Position numbers and translations under genes: made by a program
Shown here: in pieces, positions 45,919-57,227 of the stretch
Numbering within the stretch: position 1 is the stretch's first letter
How the letters are laid out: every line of letters starts with the position of its first letter
The notes under the pieces: model-generated
Seen by the model: the letters and a program-made list of their open reading frames with translations, nothing else
Told to the model about the DNA's origin: nothing
The model's database searches: none
DNA from: Apodemus sylvaticus
Taxonomy: Eukaryota; Chordata; Mammalia; Rodentia; Muridae
Length of the DNA stretch: 64,000 bases
Direction: 5' to 3'
NCBI RefSeq assembly: GCF_947179515.1
Contig: NC_067473.1
Span: 123,615,909-123,679,908 of the forward strand

Positions 45919-46823
45919 CTTTTTTATTTTTTATTCGATATATTCTTATTTACATTTCAAGTGATTTTCCCTTTCCTGGATCCCCCCTCCCCAAAAGTCC
46001 CATAAGCCCTCTTCCCTCCCTCTATTCCCCAATCCGCCCCTTCCTGCTTCCCTGTCCTGGTATTCCCCTACACTGCTGCACTGAACCTTTCCAGGACCAG
46101 GAGCCACTCCTTCCTTCTTCTTGGGCATCATTTAGTATGTGAGTTGTGTCTTGGGTATTCCAAGCTTTTAGGCTAATATCCACTTATCAGTGAGTGCATA
46201 CCATGAGTGTTCTTTTGAGACTGGTTACCTAGGTTAGGATGATGTTCTCCAGTTCCATCCATTTGTCTAAGAATTTCATGAATTCATTGTTTCTAGTGGC
46301 TGAATAGTACTCCATTGTGTAAATATACCACAATATTTGTATCCATTCCTCCATTGAGGGACAGCTGGGTTCTTTCCAGCTTCTGGCTATTATAAATGGG
46401 GCTGCTATGCACATAGTGGAGCATGTATCCTTATTACATGCTGGGGAATCTTCTGGGTATATGCCCAGGAGTGGTATAGCAGGGTCCTCTGGAAGTATCA
46501 TTCCCAGTTTTCTGAGGAACCGCCAGACTGACTCTCAGAATGGTAGTACCAGCTTGCAACCCCACCAGCAGTGGAGGAGTGTTCCTCTTTCTCCACATCC
46601 ATGCCAGCACCTGTTTTCTCCTGAGTTTTTGATCTTTGCCATTCTGACTAGTGTAAGGTGAAATCTCAGGGTTGTTTTGATTTGCATTTCCCTGATGACT
46701 AAGGATGGTGAACATTTCTTTAGGTGCTTCTTAGCCATTTGATATTTTCAGGTGAAAATTCTTTGTTTAGTTCTGTACCCCATTTTTTAAGGGGGATATT
46801 TGGCTCTCTGGAGTCTACCTCAG
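45919..46823 (-). mobile_element. 5'-truncated LINE-1 with 15-bp TSD
   Basis: A minus-strand L1 whose A-rich tail is the T-rich start at 45919-45935, followed by the 3' UTR ('acatttcaagtgattttccc') and the ORF2 C-terminus up to a 5' break near 46823. It is flanked by a perfect 15-bp duplication. It belongs to the same general subfamily as the L1 at 11986-13315, with a diverged UTR. Confidence 0.94.
46229..46738 (-). pseudogene. L1 ORF2 C-terminal remnant
   Basis: One minus-strand phase reads as the ORF2p C-terminus from MAKKHLKKCSP to MELENIILT. The cysteine-rich segment CWHGCGERGTLLHCWWGC is intact. A single in-frame TGA at about 46535-46537 replaces an expected tryptophan codon in the LWKSVWRF stretch. 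Otherwise the frame is open for about 170 codons. The RT domain is absent because of truncation. Confidence 0.88.
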
Positions 46824-46838
46824 AATAAACTATCTCTT
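46824..46838. repeat. Target-site duplication, right copy
   Basis: Second 'aataaactatctctt'. Confidence 0.93.
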
Positions 46839-46889
46839 ATCTCCCTTTGAAGTGACAGTTGTATTTTTGTTGTTGTTGTTGATTATATG

Positions 46890-46916
46890 TACACACACAC
46901 ACACACACACACACAC
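46890..46916. repeat. (CA)n microsatellite
   Basis: Thirteen or so CA units, with a short GTT run just upstream (46868-46880). Confidence 0.95.
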
Positions 46917-47039
46917 CATATACATTTCTCCATTGCTCTGTATAGCAGTGACCGACGGAAGGGGGAGGGATCAACTGTCAGCTGGACCTGGCATTTGGGA
47001 ATCTGAGTGTCAAGAGGATGGTCAGCTGGAGCAACAGTG

Positions 47040-47720
47040 TGAAGGCGATGTCTCTAAGAGTTGCATCTCTGAAGAGAAAGGCTTCCCCTGCAGAAGTTAT
47101 GCTGCAGCTGCTAGGAAAGTTTCCCCAGTGCAAGTGTAACAGCTCTGCTCTGGGGGGCGGTGGTGGAGGGATGGAAGGGAATTTTCCCCAGCAAAACTTT
47201 TACTGCTCTGCCCTGGCAGGGTGAGGTTTCCCCAGGGAAAGTCTTACAGCTCTGTTTGGAGAGGAATTGAGGCAATCAGGAGCCAAGTAATACCACAAAA
47301 TCACACCACACAACAAACCTCAACCAAGAGTTTTATTGGGAGGGAAAACCTAGGAGGGTGGCTGTCTCTTCTAGAGGAGAAACAGTGGGAAAATTGGGCG
47401 GAATGCAGGGTTTGCACAGTGTTTCTTGCTGGTGTGGGGATGGGGGTGGGGCTTTCCAGGTGGCCTGGGATTGAAGGAGTTACATGGCCTGATCTTTGGA
47501 GGAAGCTCATGTATTGGTAGGATTTATTTTTCTTGTAGGGTGGGACTTGGCCACTCTCCAGCCTTGTTAGAAAATATTAGAAAAGGACCTTTGGCACTGT
47601 TAGGGAAGTCTGAGGGCACAGCCAGGCCACTGACACTCCTGAGGCGGCTGCTGACCTCTTTGTAAACCTTGCCTTTTCAATGCCTACAAAGTTGACAAAG
47701 GGAGCCCAGGGCAGGGAAAG
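47040..47720 (-). mobile_element. ERV-like LTR with internal subrepeats
   Basis: Three diverged ~50-bp subrepeats lie at about 47115-47255. Each has a 'ttccccag' block followed by a '(c)agctctg' or 'ctgctctg' block. They are followed by 'caaccaagagttttattggg' (a reverse AATAAA signal) and G-rich sequence. This resembles a rodent ERVK-type LTR in reverse. No coding retroviral sequence is attached. Boundaries are uncertain. Confidence 0.45.
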
Positions 47721-47989
47721 CCTTCCCTGCTGCTCCAGTTGGTGTGAATAGCCAACCATGGTGAGCCTTGATTATGAAAGCCGACTTTGATCTTTTTCTC
47801 TAAATGTCTTCAGCTGATTAGATAAAACCCAATGGAGGGTCTCCTGCTTTACTCTGTTTTGTTTTAAATGTTAATCCATATATTCAAAAGTACTTTCATA
47901 GCAAAATGGAGACTGCTGTTTGACCCCCAAACTGGATTCTATAGCCTATTCAAAATTAACCCCAAAATTAACCACCACAAACTCTACTG

Positions 47990-48345
47990 TCATGTTGGAT
48001 TTGTTGGCTTGACACAAGCCAGAGTCACCTGGGATGGGGGAGTTTTACTTTTGGAAATTACCTCCATCAACCAGACTAGCATTTTGGACTTGTCTGTGGG
48101 CCATTTTCTTTATCAATGTTGTGTGAGGAGCTGTAACTCCTGGGCAGGTGGTCCTGGGTACTCTAAAAATGAGAGCTGAGCGAGCCAGTAAACAACATAC
48201 TTTCATGGTCTCTATTTCAGGCCCTGACATGACTTCCTGCCTTGGCTCCCCTTCATGATGCAATGTAACCTACAAGCCAAGTAAGTGCTCTCCTCCTCAG
48301 GTTGGTTTTGGTCAGTGTCTTGCACAGCAACAGGGGACAAACAAA
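47990..48345 (+). mobile_element. LTR-like rodent repeat
   Basis: 'ggcttgacacaagccagagt', then 'ggtcctgggtactctaaaaa', then 'gagctgagcgagccagtaaa', later 'tggttttggtcagtgtcttg' and 'cacagcaaca'. Plus-strand copy of the family found in reverse at 50063-50459. Confidence 0.7.
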
Positions 48346-48359
48346 GGATGGCTCCTGCT

Positions 48360-48700
48360 CTTCTTTCTTTCTGTTCTGATGACAAATACCACAATCAAAA
48401 GCTACTCAAGAGAAGAAAGGTTTCACTGCATCCTGCACTTTGGGTCATAGTCCATGTCTGAGGAAACTCACGGCAGGAACCATGAAGTAACACTACCTCT
48501 GGCTTTCCTCCCTGGCTCTCTCCCTAGATCATACTTTGCTAATTTTTTATACAACCCAGGACCAGCTGCCTAAGGAATGGTGTCACTCACAGAGGGTGGC
48601 CTTCTATACCAATTAATAACCAAGATAATTACTACAGACATGTCCACACAGCAACCTGATCTAGACAATCCCTAAAATGAGGCTTCTTCTCTCAGGCAGC
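48360..48700 (-). mobile_element. LTR-like rodent repeat
   Basis: 'ttctgatgacaaataccaca', then 'tacaacccaggaccagctgc', then 'cagcaacctgatctagacaa'. Related to its neighbour at 47990-48345 but in the opposite orientation, making a diverged head-to-head pair. Confidence 0.6.
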
Positions 48701-48702
48701 AG

Positions 48703-49031
48703 AGAACATCATACTAAGTGAGGTAACCCAGACTCAAAAGATCAATCATGCTATGCACTCACTAATAAGTGGATATTAACCTAGAAAACTGGAATACCCA
48801 AAACATAATCCACACATCAAATGAGGTACAAGAAGAAAGGAGGAGTGGCCCCTTGTTCTGGAAAGACTCAGTGAAGCAGTATAAGGCAAAACCAGAACGG
48901 GGAAGTGGGAAGGGGTGGGTGGGAGGACAGGGGGAGAGAAGGGGACTTATGGGACTTTCAGGGAGTGGGGGGCTAGAAAAGGGGAAATCATTTGAAATGT
49001 AAATAAAAAATATATCGAATAAAAAAAAAAA
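48703..49031 (+). mobile_element. LINE-1 3' fragment
   Basis: Only the last ~330 bp of a young murid L1: the ORF2 end ('aacatcatactaagtgaggt'), the 3' UTR ('ggaaatcatttgaaatgtaa') and an A12 tail. It is closely similar to 13,000-13,290. No convincing target duplication: 'agatcaaccggg' follows the tail but is not found upstream. Confidence 0.93.
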
Positions 49032-49065
49032 GATCAACCGGGAAGCTGTAGTTGGAATGTTTGCG

Positions 49066-49093
49066 CTGCTGCTGCTGCTGCTGCTACTACTAC
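49066..49093. repeat. (CTG)n-(CTA)n microsatellite
   Basis: About seven CTG units followed by three CTA units. Far below expansion length. Confidence 0.92.
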
Positions 49094-49099
49094 TGTCAA

Positions 49100-49385
49100 G
49101 TTCATGTATAGAGATCTTTACCTCCAAAGAGATGCTACTAGCAGTTGGGATTCTTGGGAAGTGATTAGATCATGGGGGCAGAGCCCCTATGAATAGTATT
49201 AATGACCCTGTAAAAGGAAGAGAGGCCCCACACCATTCTGTTGTCTGGGATTAGAATGAAGAGAATCTTCTGTCATCTTAATCTCCAACTTTCTAGTCTC
49301 CAGAACTAATGAATATATTTCTGTAATTTTATAGCCACCAAGTCTATGGTGTTTGTTTTGCTACATTTCACACAGGGTGATACAT
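49100..49385 (+). mobile_element. MLT1/MST-type MaLR LTR
   Basis: 'gggaagtgattagatcatgg' then 'gggcagagcccctatgaata', 'gaccctgtaaaaggaagaga' and 'ttatagccaccaagtctatg', in MaLR order. Confidence 0.8.
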
Positions 49386-49749
49386 AATCCATAAACATAA
49401 TTTTAGTTATTCCTAAGGTACAGTTACTATATTCCTTGCTTTATATGCCATTTTTAGGATCTTTCTGGTCCTAAGGTCCTCTGATTTATAACCTTCATTC
49501 ATATTCTTGGAAAACATCCAGGAGAACTCTACTATATTGTGTACAAAGAATATCCTAAGAGGGATATATTCAGGAAAATTCAGCTTTTTTGTTTGTTTGT
49601 TTTTTGTTTTTGTTTTAACTCTTGGCCCCTGTGGTGAAGTTAAAATCGGAGTCAAGAGTGTCCACATGATAATCTTCTCATGATCAAATAAGGGATGACA
49701 TATAGACATCATTTGTTAATTCATACCTTTTCTAATAATCAAGGAGTTA
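49386..49749. other. Unassigned sequence
   Basis: No element recognised. A T/G-rich run at 49586-49616 may be an SINE tail trace. Confidence 0.35.
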
Positions 49750-49900
49750 AAGTCATACTGAGAATTTACTACATGCCATGCTATCTTCTAAATGCTTTAA
49801 ATGTATTCGTATATTGACCCTGTGTAAGAGTCATATTCTAGGCTCCACAGGTAAAGATTAGAAGAAATATCACAAGTTATATCATCTGCACATTCCATTG
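49750..49900 (-). mobile_element. MIR SINE
   Basis: 'gagaatttactacatgccat', then 'tctaaatgctttaaatgtat', then 'ctccacaggtaaagattag'. Confidence 0.75.
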
Positions 49901-50062
49901 TAAACAAAGACACAAGATCAGAGTGACAGGATGAAAGATCTCACACTGCACAGTTCACTGTGCACTGCACAGTGTGTAAATACAGACGCCTTGAGAAGTG
50001 GTTCTCTGGAGTGTGCGTAAGGCTTCTGGGGGAGTCTGTCAGTTAGGACTATTCTTAAGCCC

Positions 50063-50459
50063 TGTCTTAGTCAGGGTTTCTATTCCTGCACAAACATCAT
50101 GACCAAGAAGCAAGTTAGGGAGGAAAGGGTTTATTGAGCTTACACTTCCACGTTGCAGTTCACCACTAAAGGAAGTCAGGATTGGAACTCAAGCAGGTCA
50201 AGAAGCAGGACCTGATGCAGAGGCCATGGAGGGATGTTTCTTACTGGCTTGCTTCCCCTGGCTTGCTCAGCCTGCTCTCTTATAGAACCCAAGGGCACCA
50301 GCCCAAAGGTGGTGCCACCCACAAGGCGCCCTCCCCACTTGATCACTAATTGAGAAAATGCCCCGCAGCTGGATCTCATGGAGGCACTTCCCTAACTGAA
50401 GCTCCTTTCTCTGATAACTCCAGCCTGTGTCAAGTTGACACACAAAACTAGCCAGTACA
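50063..50459 (-). mobile_element. LTR-like rodent repeat, full length (397 bp)
   Basis: Complete copy from 'tgtcttagtcagggtttcta' to 'actagccagtaca', with TG...CA ends. The 5 bases on the left (agccc) and right (cgccc) match at four of five positions, as expected for an eroded 5-bp integration duplication. Internal blocks: 'gggaggaaagggtttattga', 'ctcccctggcttgctcagc'-like, and 'gagaaaatgccccgcagctg'. Confidence 0.75.
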
Positions 50460-50839
50460 CGCCCCTTCGCAAGTAACCCTGGGTGTGTTCAGGAAACCCC
50501 AAAGATCCTTTTGAGATCTTGTGGTTTGCTTTGCTTATGATGGGGCCCAGGAGATTCCAAGATGTGCAGCTGCTGTTATGAGGCCAAGAAGTGAGTGATG
50601 TTTGTCTTGCAGGTCACCCAGAATGATGAGAGCTCTGCTGCTACATGTTCCCATGGGAGTTTCCATACTTAATAACTGCCCCTGTCATAAAGGCTCTCCA
50701 AGCCTTGATATTAGGACAGATAAAAAACAAATGACATCTAACATATACTGGATTACCCCTTAAGGGGTTCATGGTAGGTTGGCTATGTTGTAATAGAAGG
50801 CCCCATACTTATGCATATATGACAGAACACATTTGGCAC

Positions 50840-52290
50840 ACTTCAGGATATAGATTTTCTAAGTAAGATGCTAGTCACGCAGGAAATATGACAACAATCA
50901 TTAAGCAGAACTTCATAAAATTAAAAATCCTTCTTTACTGCAAGGGAGATTTCTAATTAACTGAAAATGCGAACTGAAGAATGGGAAAAATCTACCATGT
51001 ACACATCTGGCAAAGGATTAGTGTCTCTAATATTCAAGAATCTAAAAATGGAAACAACCCAACAAAAGAGTGGGCTACGGGGCTAGGTGTGGGGCACATG
51101 CCCTAACCTTAGCACTCAGCTGGCAGAGGCAGGGGTATCTACATGAGTTTGAGGTCAGCCTGAGCTACAAATTGAGTTCCTGGACTGTCAGGGGTAGGTA
51201 CATAATGAGACCCATTTAAAAAGGTAGATATATATAACTGGACAGAAAATTCTCAAAAGAAATAAAAATGGCTAAGAAATATTTTTAAGGGTATTCACCA
51301 TCTTTAGTTATTAGGGAAATGCAAATTAAAATGACTTTGAGATTTCATCTTGCCCTCTTCCCCTGTCAGAATGGCTCAGTCAAGAAAACAAAAGGCAACC
51401 ACAAGTACTGAAGAGGATGGGTCATTATGGAGACCCCTCATGAACTGTTGGTAGGAGTGCAAATTGGTACAGTTACCAACAGGTGGAAATCAGTGTGGTG
51501 GTTCCTCAGAAAACTAAAACTAGATCTACCACCATTTGACACAATTCTACCTTTCCTGGGAACATACCTAAAGGATTGCTTATCATGAAAACACACGGTC
51601 ATCCATGTTCATAGCTGCTCTATTCACAATAGGTAGGACATACAGATGCCCATTCCCTGATGAAAATGTGGTACAATGGCATTTTATTCAGCTGTAAAGA
51701 AAAATGAAAATATAAATGGAGGTAGACACCATTATAATGAGTGAAGCAACCCAGACCTAGAAGACAATTGTCATGTATTCTTCTTTATGTGCAGATCCTA
51801 GCATCGAATCTTTAGAATCATGCAATTACCTCATTTAATTTGAGGTACTGATAGAATCAAGGAAACTCGAAAGGGACAGTTATCAGGGAGGTAGGAGAAA
51901 GCTCTCAAGGGAGCTGAGAGAGAAGGGAGATGTGGAATGATGAGGAGGGGAGCTTACTGAGAAAAGGGATTACAGGGTAGAGCAGAGAAGTGGGCTGGGG
52001 TCGGTGTGGCTAACTCTAAGGGTATTTGAAAAGCCTCATGGAAATCTAATAGTTTATAAGTCTCACAAACATATATTCATATACAAAAATTTAATTGGGG
52101 TTACACTACATAAGGAATTATGTTCAACCTAGAAGCATAATTGTTAAATAAAAAGCCTAGTACTAGGTGTAGGATACTGCCACTTTCTTGTTTTTCAGAG
52201 GTGTCACAGAGACCCCTAAAACAACACAGGCATTTTAGAGTTTATGATTGCCCACCAGAACTTGATCTTAGGGGGCTATTGCTGAAGACA
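50840..52290 (+). mobile_element. Older LINE-1 (Lx-like), first of two
   Basis: Begins in ORF2 ('cacacttcaggatatagatt', then 'ttctaagtaag') and carries the ORF2 C-terminal region to about 51770. It continues into a 3' UTR with 'ggaaatctaatagtttataa' near 52040. A B1 at 51081-51232 interrupts it. The coding frame is broken many times. Confidence 0.8.
51081..51232 (+). mobile_element. B1 SINE inside LINE-1
   Basis: 'ggggctaggtgtggggcaca' with later 'agttcctggactgtcagggg' and 'acataatgagacccatttaa'. L1 ORF2 text continues on both sides, so the B1 is younger than this L1. Confidence 0.88.
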
Positions 52291-52556
52291 TCATAACACA
52301 CTGGTCACAGGTTATGGAAGAAATACTTAACTGGGTGAAGAGGAATCTCACAGAATGGAAGAGAACCTGCCAGATATATATTTGACAAAGGATTAATATC
52401 CAGAATATATAAAGAACCCTCCCAAAATAATCAAAAAACAACCAAAAAAAAAAAAAACCCACAAAACAAAACAAAAACCTCAAACCAATGATGATCTATT
52501 TAAAACAATGGGCATAGAACCTGAACAGAGTTCTCAAAAAGAACAACAAAAGTTCT

Positions 52557-53084
52557 TTGTTTTTAGCAATTAGGAAAATGAAAATTAAAACAGCTTTGAG
52601 GTTTTATATTATCCCCATCAGCATGGCAACTAGCAACAAACACTGGTGTGGCTGTGGGGAAAGGGGAGCCCTCATTCACTGTTTTTGGGATTGCAAACTG
52701 GTACAAACACTATGGAAATCGGTGTGGAGAATTCTGGAGGAAAAAACCCTAAGTATAAATTTACAATATGACCCCGCCTATTCCACGTCTTGGCATATGC
52801 CCAGGGACTCAGCCTTCGGACACTCGCTGCGCCCTGCTCACTGCTGTTCTAGTCACAGTAGTGAGGAAATGGAAACTACCTACATGTCCTCAACCAACAG
52901 GCAGACGAATGGAAGGCAGTGCACATGTAGTAGGGAAGATCATTCAGCTGTAAAGAGAAGAGAAATGAAAAACTTTGCAGGTAAATGGAAGGAACTAGAC
53001 AATATCTTGTTGAATGAGGTGACCCAGAGAAATATCACTCTATCTTCAGAGGCTTCTAGTTCCAAAAGCTCAGATGGAGGATAG
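52557..53084 (+). pseudogene. L1 ORF2 C-terminal remnant, long open frame
   Basis: A 175-codon frame covers the ORF2p C-terminus. It includes a cysteine-rich WCGCGERGALIHCFWDC segment (with altered spacing between the first two cysteines) and a KLVQTLWKSVWRILEEK stretch. It then drifts out of L1-like sequence after a frameshift near 52760. It has no start context and no RT domain. Confidence 0.75.
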
Positions 53085-53115
53085 ATCCTGTGGTAACAGC
53101 AGAAACCAGGAAAGT

Positions 53116-53168
<53 letters not shown>
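53116..53168. repeat. (GA)n microsatellite
   Basis: About 26 GA units, at the ORF2/3' UTR border of the Lx-like L1. Confidence 0.96.
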
Positions 53169-53171
<3 letters not shown>

Positions 53172-54490
53172 AGGGGAGCAACAGAAAGGGGAATAGCAGG
53201 TAACAATTGATCAGGGAAATGAAAAAAATGGGGGATCTAGTTGGGGGAGGAGAGGGAGATAACCACAGGAGAAGGAGGGCAGACAGTAAGTCTGTCTGAA
53301 AGGCCATGGGACCTTTATTAACCATCTACCTAAATTATCTACCTAAATAAGTACTATACTACACAAATGCTTATGCATAAACATGTATATATATATATAC
53401 ATATATATATTTTTTACATGAGAAGCCCTCTTTTGAATCATTGATAAGGGTTGTTCAAGAGACTCCCCAAACATTACAAACTATTACAGGCTATTGCCCA
53501 TGGTTGCCCCATAGAAGTGGAAGGTGATTCCCTAAAGGTGAAGACACCATGCTCAGGGGTCTTCAGACACAAGGTTCAGAGGCTCCTGGGCTGGAGCTGA
53601 CCTGAACCTCCTTTCTGAGGACTAGCTTGGTACCAGAAGGCACTGCACAAGCTTCCAAAGGATGGAAGCAATCAGCGGTGCTAACCAGCTACGATGCCTG
53701 TAAACCATAACAACTGGCCTGGTGCAATGACCCTAAGGATGCAGTAGTGGTGTGCATACCTTGGTGTTTAGCAAGAGCTCTCTAAGTGATCTTGAGACCT
53801 GCTTAACAAGGGAGAACCATGCCTAGAACCCAGGGCTAGGGAAGCCATGAATTTTGGAGGAGAACCTACAGCTATCACTTCACTAATTCAACATAATCCT
53901 TATTATATTCTAGATATTTGTCCTTATATCCAAACATAAATGTAGTCCTCATTCATCGAGGAAACTCCTCTTGGCAACATATCGATGCCTTTGCAGATAA
54001 TCACAAACAACCCAAATGCACAGTTGTGGAGTCCTGCCCCAGCAGATACTTCTACAAAACAATTCCCACACATAAGATTCAGGGGAAGTTATAGAAGAGA
54101 GATGGAAAGACTGTAAGAGTCAGTGGGTCAGAGAGCTGATATTGTCTCCTAGGAGTGTCAAAAGCTACACCCATAAAAGTCTCATTAGCACGATGACCTA
54201 GACATGAGCTAAATAAGGACAAGACAGACAAGGCAAAGTGGATGGGGAAAGGCCACAGAACCTCAGCCTTAGTTGGTTATCCAGTGCCAAAGGATCAGCC
54301 CTGAAAACACACATACAAGTGACATTATACAGACTGAGCAAGTTATATTTAAATATGTAACAACAATTAATAATTTAAAAAAGAGGCCGTGAACTTGAGA
54401 GACAGCAAGGAGGGATATATGGGAGGGCTTGGAGGCTGGAAAGAGATGGGGAATATGATGTAATTATATTATAACCTCAATACACATATA

Positions 54491-54603
54491 TCATATACAT
54501 TGAAGTTATAATTATGTGTATATAATATTTTATGTACATGTATACATATATAATATGTAATGTGAGGTATATTAATATATATATGTGTGTGTGTGTGTGT
54601 GTA
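54491..54603. repeat. AT-rich/TG repeat at the L1 tail
   Basis: 'ataatatttt', 'tacatatataatatgtaatg' and a (TG)n run at 54584-54602, which the next LTR-like element abuts. Confidence 0.85.
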
Positions 54604-54995
54604 TGTCTTAATCAGGGTTTCTTTGCCTGCACAAAGCATCATGACCAAGATGCAAGTTGGGGGAGGAAAGGGCTTATTCGGCTTAAACTTTCCACATTGC
54701 TGTTGATCACCAAAGGAAGTCAGGACTGGAACTCAAGTAGGTCAGGAAGCAGGAGCTGACACAGAGGCCATGAAGGGATGTTTCTTACTGGCTTGCTTCC
54801 TCTGGCTTGCTCAGCTTGCTTTCTTATAAAACTCAAGACTATTAGCCCGGGGATGGCACCACCCACAAGGAGCCCTCCCACCTTGATCACTAATTGAGAA
54901 AATGCCTTATAGCTGGATCTCATGGAGGCACTTCCTCAACTGAAGCTCCTTTCTCTGTGATAACTCCAGCTTGTGTCAAGATGACATACGAAACC
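54604..54995 (-). mobile_element. LTR-like rodent repeat, full length (392 bp)
   Basis: Starts 'tgtcttaatcagggtttctt' and ends 'cctgccagtcca'. It is nearly the same length as the copy at 50063-50459 and close to it throughout, with substitutions and small indels. It landed in an AT/TG-rich tract, so a target duplication cannot be judged. Confidence 0.75.
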
Positions 54996-55105
54996 TGCCA
55001 GTCCAATATGTATATATGCATATTGTGGTTATAACATACAATATTACATACATATATACAATATTATATGTAAACATATATATGTATGTCGATATATATA
55101 TAATT
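54996..55105. repeat. TA-rich low-complexity sequence
   Basis: 'atatgtatatatgcatattg' type sequence. Likely the other half of the AT-rich tract split by the LTR-like element. Confidence 0.75.
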
Positions 55106-56410
55106 CCTAGAGACATTCATATTTAAACTTTAATCAAGAGTCCAGAAGCCAAGAGAAGCATCTACGGTTTGGATGTGGTCACAATATTTATTTATAATAT
55201 GTTTCACATGTATTAACAATAGAAAATGACACTTGTTCATACACCAAGTGCTCTGGTGTTTCTGTGGAGTTGGAGAATACTGTCAGGGTTTTCCTAATCT
55301 CTTTGGTCTTGGAAAAGTTGGGCAGGCTTTCTCAAGTAAAATGTCTTGTGACCACTGCCTCAGCATGCTCATTCCTGAAAGAAGTAACAAAGGTGGAGTC
55401 ATCGAAGACCAGAAAGACCTGGGAATCTTAGACACCAGTTTTTTTTCACACAAATGCTGAAGACCACAGGAAACCCGGCAGGGTATTAGGCTCCCAGCCT
55501 CAAGGGAAGTCATATCATTGGCCAAAGTTTTCAGGTAGAGAGTGGTCGATCTGTCGTTCTCCGAGTATGCCGAGGGGTGCTGAAGGCCATGAATATGCTG
55601 AGGGGTTAAGGCCATGCTCTTGTGGTAGATCCTTTGTCTTGCTGCTCATAAACTTTGAGGATATCGTGACAAAACAGCAGGAGAGCCCCCCTTTCCCAGT
55701 GTCACTCTGTAATGAAGCTATTGGTGGAACCTCCCAATGACTGGAAGGAGTCCAAGGCACCATGGAGCAGAGTAGAGCGTATTACCAACAATAACGGTAA
55801 GATAAGAGTCTAGCTACTATAAAAAAGACAGGTCTAAAAAGACGTGTAAATAGTGGGTCTTACTCTAGCAGGTGATTTTATCCATTGGGGATTATCTATC
55901 TCTTGCTCCCTTTTGTTAAATGTTTACAGTTTTGACTCTGACAATTACTTTAAAAACATATAATATTAGCACCAAGGCAGCACAATTCTTCCCAGAGATC
56001 ACATGAAACGGAATAGTGACTGTGATGAACAGTTGGTACAACCTGTGATGTTTCTAACTTACTTATTGGCTAATGAAATGTTCCCACAATTGCCAAAAAT
56101 ACCCTTGTTCAACTCACGTAGCACCTTGATGTCAGCTAGGTTGTTAAAAAAATAATTACAAAAATTTTTCAAAATGTAACAGTAAAACACATTTCCAGGT
56201 AAAAAGTAAACAACAGTGTACCGTGATAACGAAGAGTCACTTTGTCATATACTACATATAACGTAGAGTACGTAAAATGCAGCGGTCTGACTGCGACGGG
56301 GAGCATCATGCAAGGCAGTCACAATAAAATCATTTTACGTACAAAAATATTACATCACAATAAATAATTTCAAACATAAATATTAAACTTTACATCATTA
56401 GGGTGTTCCG
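55106..56410. other. Unassigned sequence
   Basis: 1.3 kb without a recognised repeat. The overlapping minus-strand frames at 55283-55763 have no motif. Confidence 0.4.
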
Positions 56411-56854
56411 CAGGTTGAGTATCCCTCATTGAAATGCTTGGTGACCATCAGGGTGTATTTCAGACATTTCGAAGACTTCGTGATATTTTCATACTTAAAG
56501 TGAGATCTCTTTGGGATGGGGCTCATCTAAACTTGGTATTAATTTATACTTCTTTCTTTTAAACAGAGTTGTAGTTTACTTGGAGATTTTAGTATAGGTT
56601 TTAAGCAGTAGGGTACTCAGGAAGAGAACAACATGTGCCCAAGAATGTGGGTTGTGTGTCTTGTTTGTGTTTCCTATGTACCTTTACATGCATGGCAGAA
56701 ATATAATTTTGTATGGTACTTATAAAGATTTGTGTATGAAGCAAAGTTTCATGGCATGAAATTTCCCATTTGAGATCTTGTGCTGGCACTCAAAAGGTTT
56801 CAGAATTTGGAGCATTTCAAAGTTTAAATTTTTAAATAAGGGATGCTCAACCTG
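56411..56854. mobile_element. Tigger-type (TcMar) DNA transposon
   Basis: Left end 'caggttgagtatccctcatt' and right end 'aagggatgctcaacctg' are inverted repeats (about 16 of 18 bases). The interior, with 'gaaatgcttggtgaccatca' and 'tttcagaatttggagcattt', matches the well-known non-autonomous mammalian Tigger-derived element. There is no transposase frame. A TA duplication is visible only on the right. An ancient, immobile copy. Confidence 0.85.
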
Positions 56855-56945
56855 TATATATATATAAAATATATATATTTATATATATGCATATATACAC
56901 ACATATACACACACATTCACACACACATACACACACGCAGACAGA
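56855..56945. repeat. TA and CA low-complexity tract
   Basis: TA-rich run (56855-56892) followed by CA-rich units to about 56945, directly right of the Tigger-type end. Confidence 0.9.
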
Positions 56946-57175
56946 TCCATACACATGCACACAGATGCACCCAAATTTAAGGTGGAGGTATTGAATTACT
57001 ATCCTTCATCCATCTCACATGGCTTCCTCTTCAGAGCCCCTGAAATAAACAAACCAGAAATTATAAATCTTCCATATCAAAAGTTGAGAGTCAAGAGTAG
57101 GTAAACTAGGCTCTACCATGTGCAGAATTATGAAGTGTCACTTAGGATATTCTCTAGGTTAGAAAGTGAACTCTT

Positions 57176-57176
<1 letters not shown>

Positions 57177-57224
<48 letters not shown>

Positions 57225-57227
57225 GAT

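Larger units (their letters stand above)
52295..54490 (+). mobile_element. Lx-like LINE-1 with long 3' UTR
   Basis: Second L1 in the same orientation. The ORF2 C-terminal region (52320-53090) is followed by a (GA)n array, a G-rich block and about 1.1 kb of 3' UTR. It ends near 'ggaatatgatgtaattatat' before AT-rich sequence. The UTR segment at about 53740-53860 is the complement of the fragment at 7160-7930. Confidence 0.8.

Noticed and set aside
49066..49093. CTG repeat as a disease-like expansion
   Set aside because: Only about seven units, far from expansion length, and not in a gene.
50063..54995. Provirus with two same-orientation LTRs about 4.1 kb apart
   Set aside because: The interior is LINE-1 ORF2 and 3' UTR plus a B1, with no retroviral gag, pol or env and no primer-binding site. 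The LTR-like copies are independent insertions.
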